Below are positions 1 to 5,597 of a DNA stretch of 11,022 nt, piece after piece. How positions within the stretch are numbered: the first letter of the stretch is position 1; each line of letters opens with the position of its first letter. A model generated the notes under the pieces. That model saw only the letters and a program-made list of their open reading frames with translations. It ran no database searches and had not been told where the DNA came from. Origin of the DNA: Actinomycetes bacterium (GTDB lineage Bacteria > Actinomycetota > Actinomycetes > Actinomycetales > Cellulomonadaceae). The DNA is taken from NCBI GenBank assembly GCA_023438885.1, contig JAEXPS010000148.1, positions 1-11,022 on the forward strand, read 5' to 3'. A program made the translations under genes and the position numbers.

Positions 1-783
1 CCGCTGCGCCGCGTCGGCAGCGGCCGCCGAGGTCGCGGCGCGCCGGTGCAGGGCCTGCGCCACCAGCAGCGCCGCACGGTACGCCTCCGCCTTCTCGCCG
101 GCCCGGCCCGTCAGGTGCGAGAGGACCGCGGTGCGCGAGGCGATGTCGGAGAAGCCGTCAGCCGAGAGCACCGCCTCGAGCGTCTCCATCGAGCCGCCGG
201 AGCGCGACATCTGGCGGGCGAGCACCATGAGCTCGCGCCGCGAGTCCTCGGCGTCCAGCGCGGCGGCCTGTGAGCGCTCCTGCGTGAACTCGGCCCGGCC
301 GCGCGCCTGCTCCGCGTCGTACTGCGCCTGCGAGTAGGCCTCGCCGGCCCTCTGCACGGCGGCGTTGGCCTCGTCGGTCACCGCCGTCAGCTCGGCGAGA
401 CGCACCTCGATCTCGATGACCGACATCTGCGCCACGTTGAGCGCGCGTTGCGCCGCACTCGCGGCGGCGGTGCCGGGCAGCGACGGCCCCCCGGTGGCAG
501 TGGAGCCCGGGGCCGCCGGGGGCGCGACGGGCGCGGTGGGCACCACGGGCTGCGGGGCAGCGGTGGCCGACGGGTCCGGGATCTGGGTCGGGGTGGGCGT
601 GGGCGTCGCGGCCGGCGTCGTCGCCTCGGGCGCCGGACTCTCGACGGGGGGCGGGTCCGGCTCGGCCATCGCCGCGAGCGGCTCCGTCACGAGCAGCACG
701 CCGACGACGAGGGCGACCGCCAGGCCGCGGCGACCACGCCGCAGGCGTGTCCGCTCGTCGTGCGCGCCCTGCCCCCAACGCAT
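1..783 (-). CDS. Secreted coiled-coil protein, N-terminal part of a putative peptidoglycan hydrolase (partial, cut by window edge)
   Basis: The frame opens at ATG (783-781) and runs without a stop to base 1, giving 261 residues; the C-terminus lies outside the window. The start is preceded by an AAGG(TG) ribosome-binding site at 6-7 nt. Residues 1-41 form a signal peptide: an Arg-rich n-region, a hydrophobic stretch (LAVALVVGVLL) and a likely cut after AAMA. Residues 42-102 are a Pro/Thr/Ala linker. From about 105 an Ala/Glu/Gln/Arg-rich helical coiled coil follows, containing SRSGGSMETLEAVL, the S-G-S-x-x-x-L-E-x-x-L pattern seen in the N-terminal coiled coils of RipA, CwlO and PcsB type proteins. 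In actinobacteria such segments usually precede a C-terminal NlpC/P60 endopeptidase that cuts cell-wall peptides. The catalytic domain is not in view, so the enzymatic role is inferred. Another coiled-coil cell-wall regulator is possible. It is divergent from metYX. Confidence 0.72.
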   Translation of the reverse strand, partial: MRWGQGAHDERTRLRRGRRGLAVALVVGVLLVTEPLAAMAEPDPPPVESPAPEATTPAATPTPTPTQIPDPSATAAPQPVVPTAPVAPPAAPGSTATGGPSLPGTAAASAAQRALNVAQMSVIEIEVRLAELTAVTDEANAAVQRAGEAYSQAQYDAEQARGRAEFTQERSQAAALDAEDSRRELMVLARQMSRSGGSMETLEAVLSADGFSDIASRTAVLSHLTGRAGEKAEAYRAALLVAQALHRRAATSAAAADAAQR

Positions 784-885
784 CGCTCACCTTCGTCCCC
801 GGGACGCGCCCTCCGCTCGGCGGGAGCGGGGCCCGCGAAGCGACGGCGCGGTCTCGCCGCGCAGCCTTGCCGATCCGATCCCGGC

Positions 886-915
886 AGTATCGGCGCGAAA
901 TGTCCGATGTGTCCC
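886..915 (-). promoter_or_regulatory. Possible promoter of the leftward coiled-coil gene
   Basis: On the minus strand GGGACA (915-910) is followed after 18 nt by GATACT (891-886), a weak -35/-10 pair. A start near 879 would give a leader of about 96 nt. The match is modest and rests only on box similarity and spacing. Confidence 0.25.
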
Positions 916-923
916 GACCACCG

Positions 924-948
924 CCCAGGTCCACCCGGGTGAACTGGG
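924..948. repeat. Imperfect inverted repeat in the divergent intergenic region
   Basis: Around the centre CCC|GGG (936/937), GTCCACCC pairs with GGGTGAAC with one mismatch, and CCCAG (924-928) can alternatively pair with CTGGG (944-948). It lies upstream of the possible promoter of the leftward gene and about 150 bp before the metYX start site. It could be an operator or a transcript hairpin; function unknown. Confidence 0.4.
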
Positions 949-1040
949 TGACGGCGCACCACGGCCTGCCGACGACCAGGGCAGCCCGCGGCCTCGTCGA
1001 GCGCGGTCCGGCGAGCCCCGGCTCCGGCATCATGTCCCGG

Positions 1041-1066
1041 ATCGTGAGACACCTATGTCGAATGAT
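1041..1066. promoter_or_regulatory. Candidate operator of metYX (26-bp imperfect palindrome, McbR-like)
   Basis: Symmetric about 1053/1054, the arms read ATC.T..GACA and TGTC..A.GAT, with 9 of 13 pairs matching. Its core, GAGAC-N6-GTCGA (1046-1061), agrees at 8 of 10 positions with TAGAC-N6-GTCTA, the site of McbR, the TetR-type repressor of methionine and cysteine genes in Corynebacterium. It ends about 36 nt before the predicted start site, where a repressor would reach the -35 region. Binding is inferred; a different regulator could use the palindrome. Confidence 0.4.
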
Positions 1067-1088
1067 GGCGTCCGCGCCGGTTGCCCCG

Positions 1089-1094
1089 TAGCCT
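1089..1094 (+). promoter_or_regulatory. -10 box positioned for a leaderless transcript of the metYX leader
   Basis: TAGCCT fits TANNNT. Seven nucleotides separate it from the A of ATG at 1102, the geometry of actinobacterial leaderless transcripts, where transcription begins at the first base of the start codon. No good -35 (TTGACA-like) is seen 17-18 nt upstream, which is common in such promoters or may mean the promoter needs an activator. Confidence 0.5.
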
Positions 1095-1101
1095 CGGGGC
1101 C

Positions 1102-1128
1102 ATGTTCACCTGCCGAATGTGCCGCTGA
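1102..1128 (+). CDS. Putative leader peptide MFTCRMCR, Cys/Met-containing attenuator ORF
   Basis: An eight-codon ORF, ATG to TGA, encodes M-F-T-C-R-M-C-R: two cysteines and a second methionine in eight residues, 176 nt before metY. It has no Shine-Dalgarno sequence but starts 7 nt after TAGCCT, as expected for a leaderless ORF. Its second half (1112-1122) is the 5' arm of an 11-bp hairpin, so ribosome position over the Cys codons would decide RNA folding. Leaderless polycysteine ORFs are known cysteine-responsive attenuators in mycobacteria. Amino-acid content, position before a sulfide-fixing operon and coupling to the hairpin fit a cis-acting sensor. The peptide itself probably has no function. 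No homology search was possible, and a chance ORF cannot be excluded. Confidence 0.55.
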   Translation: MFTCRMCR

Positions 1129-1246
1129 CCGCGCACGTTCGGCTGTGCCCGCCGCCGGTCGCCCGCTGAGGCGCCCCGCCGGCACCGAGCCCAAGGCTCG
1201 CACGTGCGCCACACCCCACCCCCGCGGGTCGGTCGTCGGCTGCACG
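1112..1246 (+). promoter_or_regulatory. Structured metYX leader with mutually exclusive stems (attenuator-like)
   Basis: Hairpin 1 pairs 1112-1122 with 1133-1143 (11 bp, one G-U, 10-nt loop) and uses leader-peptide codons as its 5' arm. Stem 2 pairs GCGCACGT (1131-1138) with ACGTGCGC (1202-1209), 8 bp perfect, and cannot coexist with hairpin 1. Stem 3 pairs CGTGC (1203-1207) with GCACG (1242-1246) and excludes stem 2. Between them lie local hairpins: 1154-1159/1178-1183 with inner 1160-1163/1170-1173, and CGAGCC (1186-1191) with GGCTCG (1195-1200). No U-tract follows, so control would act on metY translation or through Rho rather than an intrinsic terminator. SAM-I and SAM-IV cores were not recognised. 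Pairings were found by eye; energies were not computed. Confidence 0.5.
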
Positions 1247-1249
1247 CCT

Positions 1250-1304
1250 GGTCCGCGCGGGACCTTCCCCCGCCAGGACCGACGAGACGAGACGAGCACA
1301 CACG
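1250..1304 (+). promoter_or_regulatory. Hairpin and metY translation start region
   Basis: GGTCC (1250-1254) pairs with GGACC (1260-1264) over a 5-nt loop, and could instead pair with GGACC at 1276-1280, the only AGGA-like purine element before metY. That element lies about 26 nt before ATG, too far for a normal ribosome-binding site. The intervening bases contain three GACGA repeats (about 1281-1295), which give only a weak Shine-Dalgarno match. Inefficient initiation that depends on leader folding is therefore plausible. Confidence 0.35.
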
Positions 1305-2624
1305 ATGAGCAACGAGAGCTGGAACTTCGAGACCCGGCAGATCCACGCCGGGCAGACCCCTGACCCCGCCACCGGCGCACGCGCGCTGCCGATCTACCAG
1401 ACGACGAGCTACGTGTTCGCCTCTGCGCAGCAGGCGGCGGACCGGTTCGCGCTGGCGGACCTGGGCCCCATCTACACGCGCATCGGCAACCCCACGCAGG
1501 AGGTCGTCGAGAACCGCATCGCCTCCCTCGAGGGCGGCGTCGGCGCGCTGCTGGTCGCCTCCGGCCAGGCGGCCGCGACGCTGGCGATCCTCAACGTCGC
1601 GGAGGCGGGCGACCACATCGTCTCGTCGGCCTCGCTCTACGGCGGCACGTACAACCTGTTCCACTACACGTTCGCCAAGCTGGGCATCGAGACGACGTTC
1701 GTCAACGACCCGCACAACCCTGACGAGTGGCGCGCGGCGATCCGCCCCAACACCAAGGCCTTCTTCGGCGAGACGATCCCGAACCCCAAGTCGGACGTGC
1801 TCGACATCGAGACGGTCGCCGGCATCGCGCACGAGTACGGCGTGCCGCTCATCGTCGACAACACCGTGGCGACGCCGTACCTCATCAACCCGCTGCAGTG
1901 GGGTGCGGACGTCGTGGTGCACTCGGCGACGAAGTACCTCGGCGGGCACGGCTCGGCGATCGGCGGCGTGATCGTCGACGGCGGCTCCTTCGACTACGCG
2001 CAGTACCCGGACCGCTTCCCCGGCTTCAACGAGCCCGACCCCTCGTACCACGGCCTGGTCATCGCGCAGGCGCTCGGCGTCGGGTCCGCGTTCGGTGCGA
2101 ACCTCTCCTACATCCTCAAGGCGCGCATCCAGCTGCTGCGCGACCTCGGGGCGGCCATCTCGCCGTTCAACGCGTGGCTGATCGAGCAGGGCATCGAGAC
2201 GCTGTCGCTGCGGCTGGAGCGCCACGTCGCCAACGCGCAGAAGGTCGCCGAGTGGCTCGCCGCCCGCGACGACGTGACGACCGTGCACTACGCGGGCTTG
2301 GAGTCCAGCCCGTGGCACGCCAACCAGCTGAAGTACGCGCCGCGCGGCGCCGGCGCCGTGCTGGCCTTCGAGCTGCCGGGCGGCAGCGAGGCGGGCCAGG
2401 CCTTCGTCTCCGCGCTCGAGCTGCACTCCAACGTGGCGAACATCGGCGACGTCCGCTCGCTCGTGATCCACCCGGCGTCGACGACCCACTCGCAGCTGAC
2501 TCCCGAGGAGCAGGCGCTGTCCGGCGTCACGCCGGGGCTGGTGCGCCTCGCGGTCGGCATCGAGCACATCGACGACATCCTCGCCGACCTGGACGCGGGC
2601 TTCCGCGCCGCCAAGGGGGCGTGA
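1305..2624 (+). CDS. metY: O-acetylhomoserine aminocarboxypropyltransferase (O-acetylhomoserine sulfhydrylase)
   Basis: This 439-aa cytosolic PLP enzyme of the Cys/Met metabolism family condenses O-acetyl-L-homoserine with sulfide to give L-homocysteine and acetate. The N-terminus (ETRQIHAGQTPDP, then LPIYQTTSYVF) is typical of MetY. The loop YTRIGNPTQEVVENRIASLEGG, the SGQAA segment, IVDNTVATPYLINP and the Schiff-base lysine K210 in HSATKYLGGHG are all present. Length and the long form with the NEPDPSYHGL insert match MetY rather than the shorter MetB/MetC/MetZ (about 380-400 aa). The ATG start fits the family N-terminus although its ribosome-binding site is weak. metX follows after 4 nt, so the two are probably cotranscribed and translationally coupled. 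No truncation or missing catalytic residue is seen. Confidence 0.95.
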   Translation: MSNESWNFETRQIHAGQTPDPATGARALPIYQTTSYVFASAQQAADRFALADLGPIYTRIGNPTQEVVENRIASLEGGVGALLVASGQAAATLAILNVAEAGDHIVSSASLYGGTYNLFHYTFAKLGIETTFVNDPHNPDEWRAAIRPNTKAFFGETIPNPKSDVLDIETVAGIAHEYGVPLIVDNTVATPYLINPLQWGADVVVHSATKYLGGHGSAIGGVIVDGGSFDYAQYPDRFPGFNEPDPSYHGLVIAQALGVGSAFGANLSYILKARIQLLRDLGAAISPFNAWLIEQGIETLSLRLERHVANAQKVAEWLAARDDVTTVHYAGLESSPWHANQLKYAPRGAGAVLAFELPGGSEAGQAFVSALELHSNVANIGDVRSLVIHPASTTHSQLTPEEQALSGVTPGLVRLAVGIEHIDDILADLDAGFRAAKGA

Positions 2625-2628
2625 CCAC

Positions 2629-3870
2629 GTGAGCACCGGCGCGCCGCACCCGTCCCCGCACCCCCGGGCGCCCGGGGACGGGGCGGCGCGCCGTGCCTCG
2701 ACCCCGCTGTCGCGGCTGCCGCTCTCGCGACGGCCGCCGGTGCCCTCGTCGTCCGCCTGGCGGGAAGGGGACCCGGTGGGCCGCCGCCGGTTCGCTGACC
2801 TGGGGCCGCTCGAGCTCGAGGCCGGTGGGCGGCTGCCCGCCGTCCGCCTCGCCTACGAGACGTGGGGCACCCTGGCGCCGGACGGCTCGAACGCCGTGCT
2901 GGTGCTGCACGCACTGACCGGCGACTCGCACGTCACCGGCCCGGCGCAGGAGGGCCACCCGACGCCGGGGTGGTGGTCGTCTCTCGTCGGGCCCGGAGCG
3001 CCGATCGACACGGACCGCTGGTTCGTCGTCGCCCCCAACGCGCTGGGTGGGTGCCAGGGCTCGACCGGGCCGTCGTCGACCGCGCCCGACGGCAAGCCGT
3101 GGGGCTCCCGCTTCCCGCTGGTCACGGTGCGCGACCAGGTCGATGCCGAGGTGGCGCTGACGGACCACCTCGCCATCGACGGGTGGGCGCTCGTCGTCGG
3201 CGGATCCATGGGCGGGCACCGGGCGCTGGAGTGGGCGGCGTCGCAGCCCGAGCGGGTCGCGGCGCTCGCGGCCATCGCGACCTGCGCGCAGACCAGCGGA
3301 GACCAGATCGCCTCGTTCCACACGCAGCTCGGCGCGATCGCCGCCGATCCGGGCTTCCACGGCGGCGACTACTACGACGAGCCCGACGGGTTCGGCCCGC
3401 ACGTCGGCCTCGGGATCGCGCGGCAGATCGCGCACCAGACGTACCGATCGGCGCTCGAGCTCGACGAGCGCTTCGGGCGCATCCCCCAGAGCAACGAGTC
3501 GCCGCTGGACGGCGGCCGGTTCGCCGTGCAGTCGTACCTGGACCACCACGGCGACAAGCTGGCGCGGCGGTTCGACGCCAACACGTACGTCGCGCTGACG
3601 CGCGCGATGATCACGCACGACCTGGGGCGCGACCGCGGCGGCGTCGAGGCGGCGCTGAGCGCCGTCACCGCCCGCACGCTCGTGGTCGCGGTGGACTCCG
3701 ACCGGCTTTTCCTGCCGTCACAGTCGGAGCGGATCGCGCGAGGCATCCCCGGCGCCGGGCCGGTGCGGTACGTGCATTCGCCCTACGGGCACGACGGCTT
3801 CCTCATCGAGGAGGACCAGGTGGGTGCTCTGGTCGCCGAGTTCCTTGCGGACGGCGATCCCGAGGCCTGA
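2629..3870 (+). CDS. metX: Homoserine O-acetyltransferase
   Basis: This 413-aa alpha/beta-hydrolase-fold enzyme transfers acetyl from acetyl-CoA to L-homoserine, making the substrate of MetY. Family marks are RLAYETWGTL, HALTGDSHV, the long PNALGGCQGSTGPSS motif, nucleophile S193 in GGSMGG, catalytic D358 (VDSDRLFLP) and H388 (YGHDGFL). The GTG start, 4 nt after the metY stop, has a G-run (about 2615-2619) as ribosome-binding site inside the end of metY. Residues 1 to about 45 are a Pro/Ala/Arg-rich extension preceding the conserved domain; a later start would remove it, but none has a better ribosome-binding site that I can see. Some MetX-like proteins use succinyl-CoA, and the sequence alone does not exclude that. 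The partner metY favours O-acetylhomoserine. The gene ends 7 nt from the stop of a convergent gene. Confidence 0.94.
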   Translation: MSTGAPHPSPHPRAPGDGAARRASTPLSRLPLSRRPPVPSSSAWREGDPVGRRRFADLGPLELEAGGRLPAVRLAYETWGTLAPDGSNAVLVLHALTGDSHVTGPAQEGHPTPGWWSSLVGPGAPIDTDRWFVVAPNALGGCQGSTGPSSTAPDGKPWGSRFPLVTVRDQVDAEVALTDHLAIDGWALVVGGSMGGHRALEWAASQPERVAALAAIATCAQTSGDQIASFHTQLGAIAADPGFHGGDYYDEPDGFGPHVGLGIARQIAHQTYRSALELDERFGRIPQSNESPLDGGRFAVQSYLDHHGDKLARRFDANTYVALTRAMITHDLGRDRGGVEAALSAVTARTLVVAVDSDRLFLPSQSERIARGIPGAGPVRYVHSPYGHDGFLIEEDQVGALVAEFLADGDPEA

Positions 3871-3877
3871 GCTCCGG

Positions 3878-4780
3878 TCAGGCGTGGTTCGGGCCGAGCA
3901 GGCGCGTGACCTCGTCGACCAGGCCGTCGCCCGCCGCCGCCATCAGCGTGATGTCGGTCGGGAGCAGCCGCACCAGTCGCAGGCCCGGCAACGCCGGGTG
4001 GTCGACGACCTGCGCCGAGACACCCCGCTCCAGCGGCACCACCGTCGTCGCCAGCGAGAGCGCCGACTCGAAGCCGCGCGCCAACCAGGACCGCCGGTGC
4101 ACCACGACCAGCTCCGAGGCCGTGGCGCAGACGATCGCCGCCTGGAGCGCAACCGGCCACGCCCGGTCGAGGACACGCCGCCCGCCACGGCGCACCGCCC
4201 GGTGACGCGGGCGCAGCAGAACCGGCCGAAGCTGCGGATCGCGAGACTGAAGGTCCCGCAGGTGGTTGACCAGCCCGATGTCCGCGGCCCCCAGCACGTC
4301 CGGTGAGAGGCGCTCACCGACCGGCTCCGCCAACGTCGGACCGGGCCGCCAGAAGGAGCGGATCTCGCCGACGAGGTTCGCCACCACGGCCGACGACGAG
4401 CCGTTGTAGGGAACCTCGAGCGGCTCGCCGCCCAGCACGTGCAGCCGCAGCAGGCCGTCGAGCATCGCGGTGCTGTCCTCGACGGCGATCACGTCGGAGC
4501 CGCCCAGCCAGCGGCGCTCGAACCCGCGAGGCCGGTGCGGCGTGCGCACCAGCACCTCCAGGCCCTCGTCGCGAAGCAGCACCAGGCTGTCGTAGAGGTC
4601 CATGCCGGCCCGGACCGTCCGGCGTTCCAGGGGCCTCGGCACCTTCAGAGCCAGCCGCGCCCCGGCCAGGTCCACGGCCGGCCGGAACAGCGGCGGGACC
4701 TCGTCCTGCGTGGTGACCGGGAGGATCCAGGGGCCGAAGGCGTCGAGCTCCGCCGTCCGCACCCACGTCGACTGGATCAC
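3878..4780 (-). CDS. Conserved-looking hypothetical protein of unknown function, 300 aa
   Basis: I do not recognise the family. The frame extends upstream, but the first sensible start is GTG at 4780-4778, after which the protein reads VIQSTWVRTAELDAFGPW. No signal peptide or membrane segment is seen; it should be cytosolic. Features are FGPWILPVTTQDEVPPLF near the N-terminus, a basic/amphipathic KVPRPLERRTVRAGMDLYD segment (about 55-75), VIAVEDSTAMLDGLLRLHVLGG and a VVANLVGEIRSFW segment in the middle, and a C-terminal half with VDHPALPGLRLVRLLPTDI. The alternation of short strands and a central acidic VED resembles a regulatory or PH-like fold, but this is only an impression. AAGACT (4792-4787) sits 6 nt before the GTG, so the mRNA could be leaderless. 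It is transcribed towards metX with a 7-nt gap. Confidence 0.7.
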   Translation of the reverse strand: MIQSTWVRTAELDAFGPWILPVTTQDEVPPLFRPAVDLAGARLALKVPRPLERRTVRAGMDLYDSLVLLRDEGLEVLVRTPHRPRGFERRWLGGSDVIAVEDSTAMLDGLLRLHVLGGEPLEVPYNGSSSAVVANLVGEIRSFWRPGPTLAEPVGERLSPDVLGAADIGLVNHLRDLQSRDPQLRPVLLRPRHRAVRRGGRRVLDRAWPVALQAAIVCATASELVVVHRRSWLARGFESALSLATTVVPLERGVSAQVVDHPALPGLRLVRLLPTDITLMAAAGDGLVDEVTRLLGPNHA

Positions 4781-4961
4781 GGCCCCAGTCTTTCGGGCTG
4801 GCCGGCCTTCCGCCGCGGTACTGAGTCCCTTCCTGTCCGGTTGATCCGCATTGCCCGTAGGCCGGTGGGGTGGGACCTGTGCAAACCCGCCACGGCCGCC
4901 CCCCGCCCTGTGCCACAGTGCGACGCGCCAGGTCCCGTGCCGCACGACGAGGTCGCGTCCC
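4781..4961. other. Divergent intergenic region with a short palindrome
   Basis: Promoters for the leftward hypothetical gene and the rightward lipoprotein must lie here, but only the leftward AAGACT (4792-4787) is suggestive. A perfect 11-bp palindrome CTGTGCCACAG lies at 4908-4918, and a related CTGTGCAAACC occurs about 30 nt earlier. An operator role is possible but unproven. Confidence 0.35.
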
Positions 4962-5597
4962 ATGCCCACGAGCCACACCCGTCCGTCGTCTGTTCCTCGA
5001 GCCGCGCTCGCGGCACTGCTCGCGGGCGCACTGCTCGCCGGTTGCACCGGCGGCGCCTCGCCGGGCACGACGACTCCGCCTGCACCCCCGTCCAGCGCCC
5101 CTGCACGGACGTCCACGTCCGCCGCGACGCCGGCGCCATCGCTGCCCGCGCCGATGCCGTCCCCCACCCCGCCGCCCGACATGGCCCGCGACGACGAAGC
5201 CGGCGCCATCGCCGCCGCTGTCTATTTCCTCACTGAGCTCTACCCGTACTCGGTCACGACACAGAACGCCGCGCCGCTGGCGAGCATGAGCCATCCCGAA
5301 TGCCAGTTCTGCACCTCGGTCGAGACTGCGATCGCGGCAGAGAAGTCGGCCGGACAAGTCACCCATCCAGGCGCGTCGACCGTGCTCGGCGCCGCAGCGC
5401 TTCCTGTCAACCCGCTGACCTACGACGTCACGCTCACCATCGACCAAGCCGCTGATGTGCTGTGGTCGGCTGATGGGACTCGCATCAGCTCCAACTCGTC
5501 TCGGTCCGTCGAGTTCGCGGTCATCGTGATCTGGCACGGCGACAGTTGGATGCTTCGCGGCGTTGACGCGCTGAGCATCGACGGGATCAAGCAGTGA
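4962..5597 (+). CDS. DUF6318-like secreted lipoprotein
   Basis: The 211-aa product begins with a lipoprotein signal (RAALAALLAGALLAGC) and a lipobox LLAGC whose lipidated residue is C28, so it should be anchored on the outer face of the membrane. Residues 29-75 are a Pro/Ser/Thr/Ala linker. The mature domain starts at about 80: DDEAGAIAAAVYFLTELYPYSV, then HPECQFC (C114, C117), probably a disulfide, and a beta-rich end with VEFAVIVIWHGDSWMLRGVD. This layout matches actinobacterial DUF6318 lipoproteins; that name is from recall of the pattern. ATG 4962 is chosen because it places the signal peptide at the N-terminus and has GAGG nearby; the frame is open further upstream. The stop overlaps the next start by one base. 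Codons from about 5215 on end in A/T more often than in neighbouring genes. Function unknown. Confidence 0.8.
   Translation: MPTSHTRPSSVPRAALAALLAGALLAGCTGGASPGTTTPPAPPSSAPARTSTSAATPAPSLPAPMPSPTPPPDMARDDEAGAIAAAVYFLTELYPYSVTTQNAAPLASMSHPECQFCTSVETAIAAEKSAGQVTHPGASTVLGAAALPVNPLTYDVTLTIDQAADVLWSADGTRISSNSSRSVEFAVIVIWHGDSWMLRGVDALSIDGIKQ

Larger units (their letters stand above)
784..1040. other. Intergenic, left half of the divergent control region
   Basis: No gene is supported here; open frames in either direction lack homology features and ribosome-binding sites. The stretch should hold the promoter and 5' leader of the leftward coiled-coil gene. I compared it by eye with the c-di-AMP (ydaO) riboswitch often found before actinobacterial cell-wall hydrolases and could not match the conserved core. 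An imperfect palindrome at 924-948 is listed separately. Confidence 0.5.

Noticed and set aside
784..920. c-di-AMP (ydaO) riboswitch before the cell-wall gene
   Set aside because: Often present before actinobacterial wall hydrolases, but the conserved motifs are not recognisable on the minus strand here.
158..1033. Minus-strand frame of 291 codons across the coiled-coil gene and its upstream region
   Set aside because: Arg/Ala/Gly-rich shadow. The real leftward frame has a signal peptide, a ribosome-binding site and a family motif.
1081..1304. SAM riboswitch (SAM-I or SAM-IV) before metY
   Set aside because: Expected from gene function, but the conserved core sequences could not be found; the structured leader with a Cys ORF explains the region better.
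1053..2636. Very long minus-strand open frame (527 codons) antisense to metY
   Set aside because: It mirrors metY codons in a GC-rich genome; the peptide is low-complexity Arg/Val/Asp/Gly with no domain, and metY on the other strand is certain.
2862..4205. Plus-strand 447-codon frame over metX and beyond
   Set aside because: Out-of-frame shadow, Arg-rich, spanning the metX stop into an oppositely oriented gene.
4439..5236. Plus-strand 265-codon frame antisense to the unknown 300-aa gene
   Set aside because: Shadow composition (Arg/Pro/Gln), no start signals, and it runs into the lipoprotein gene in another frame.
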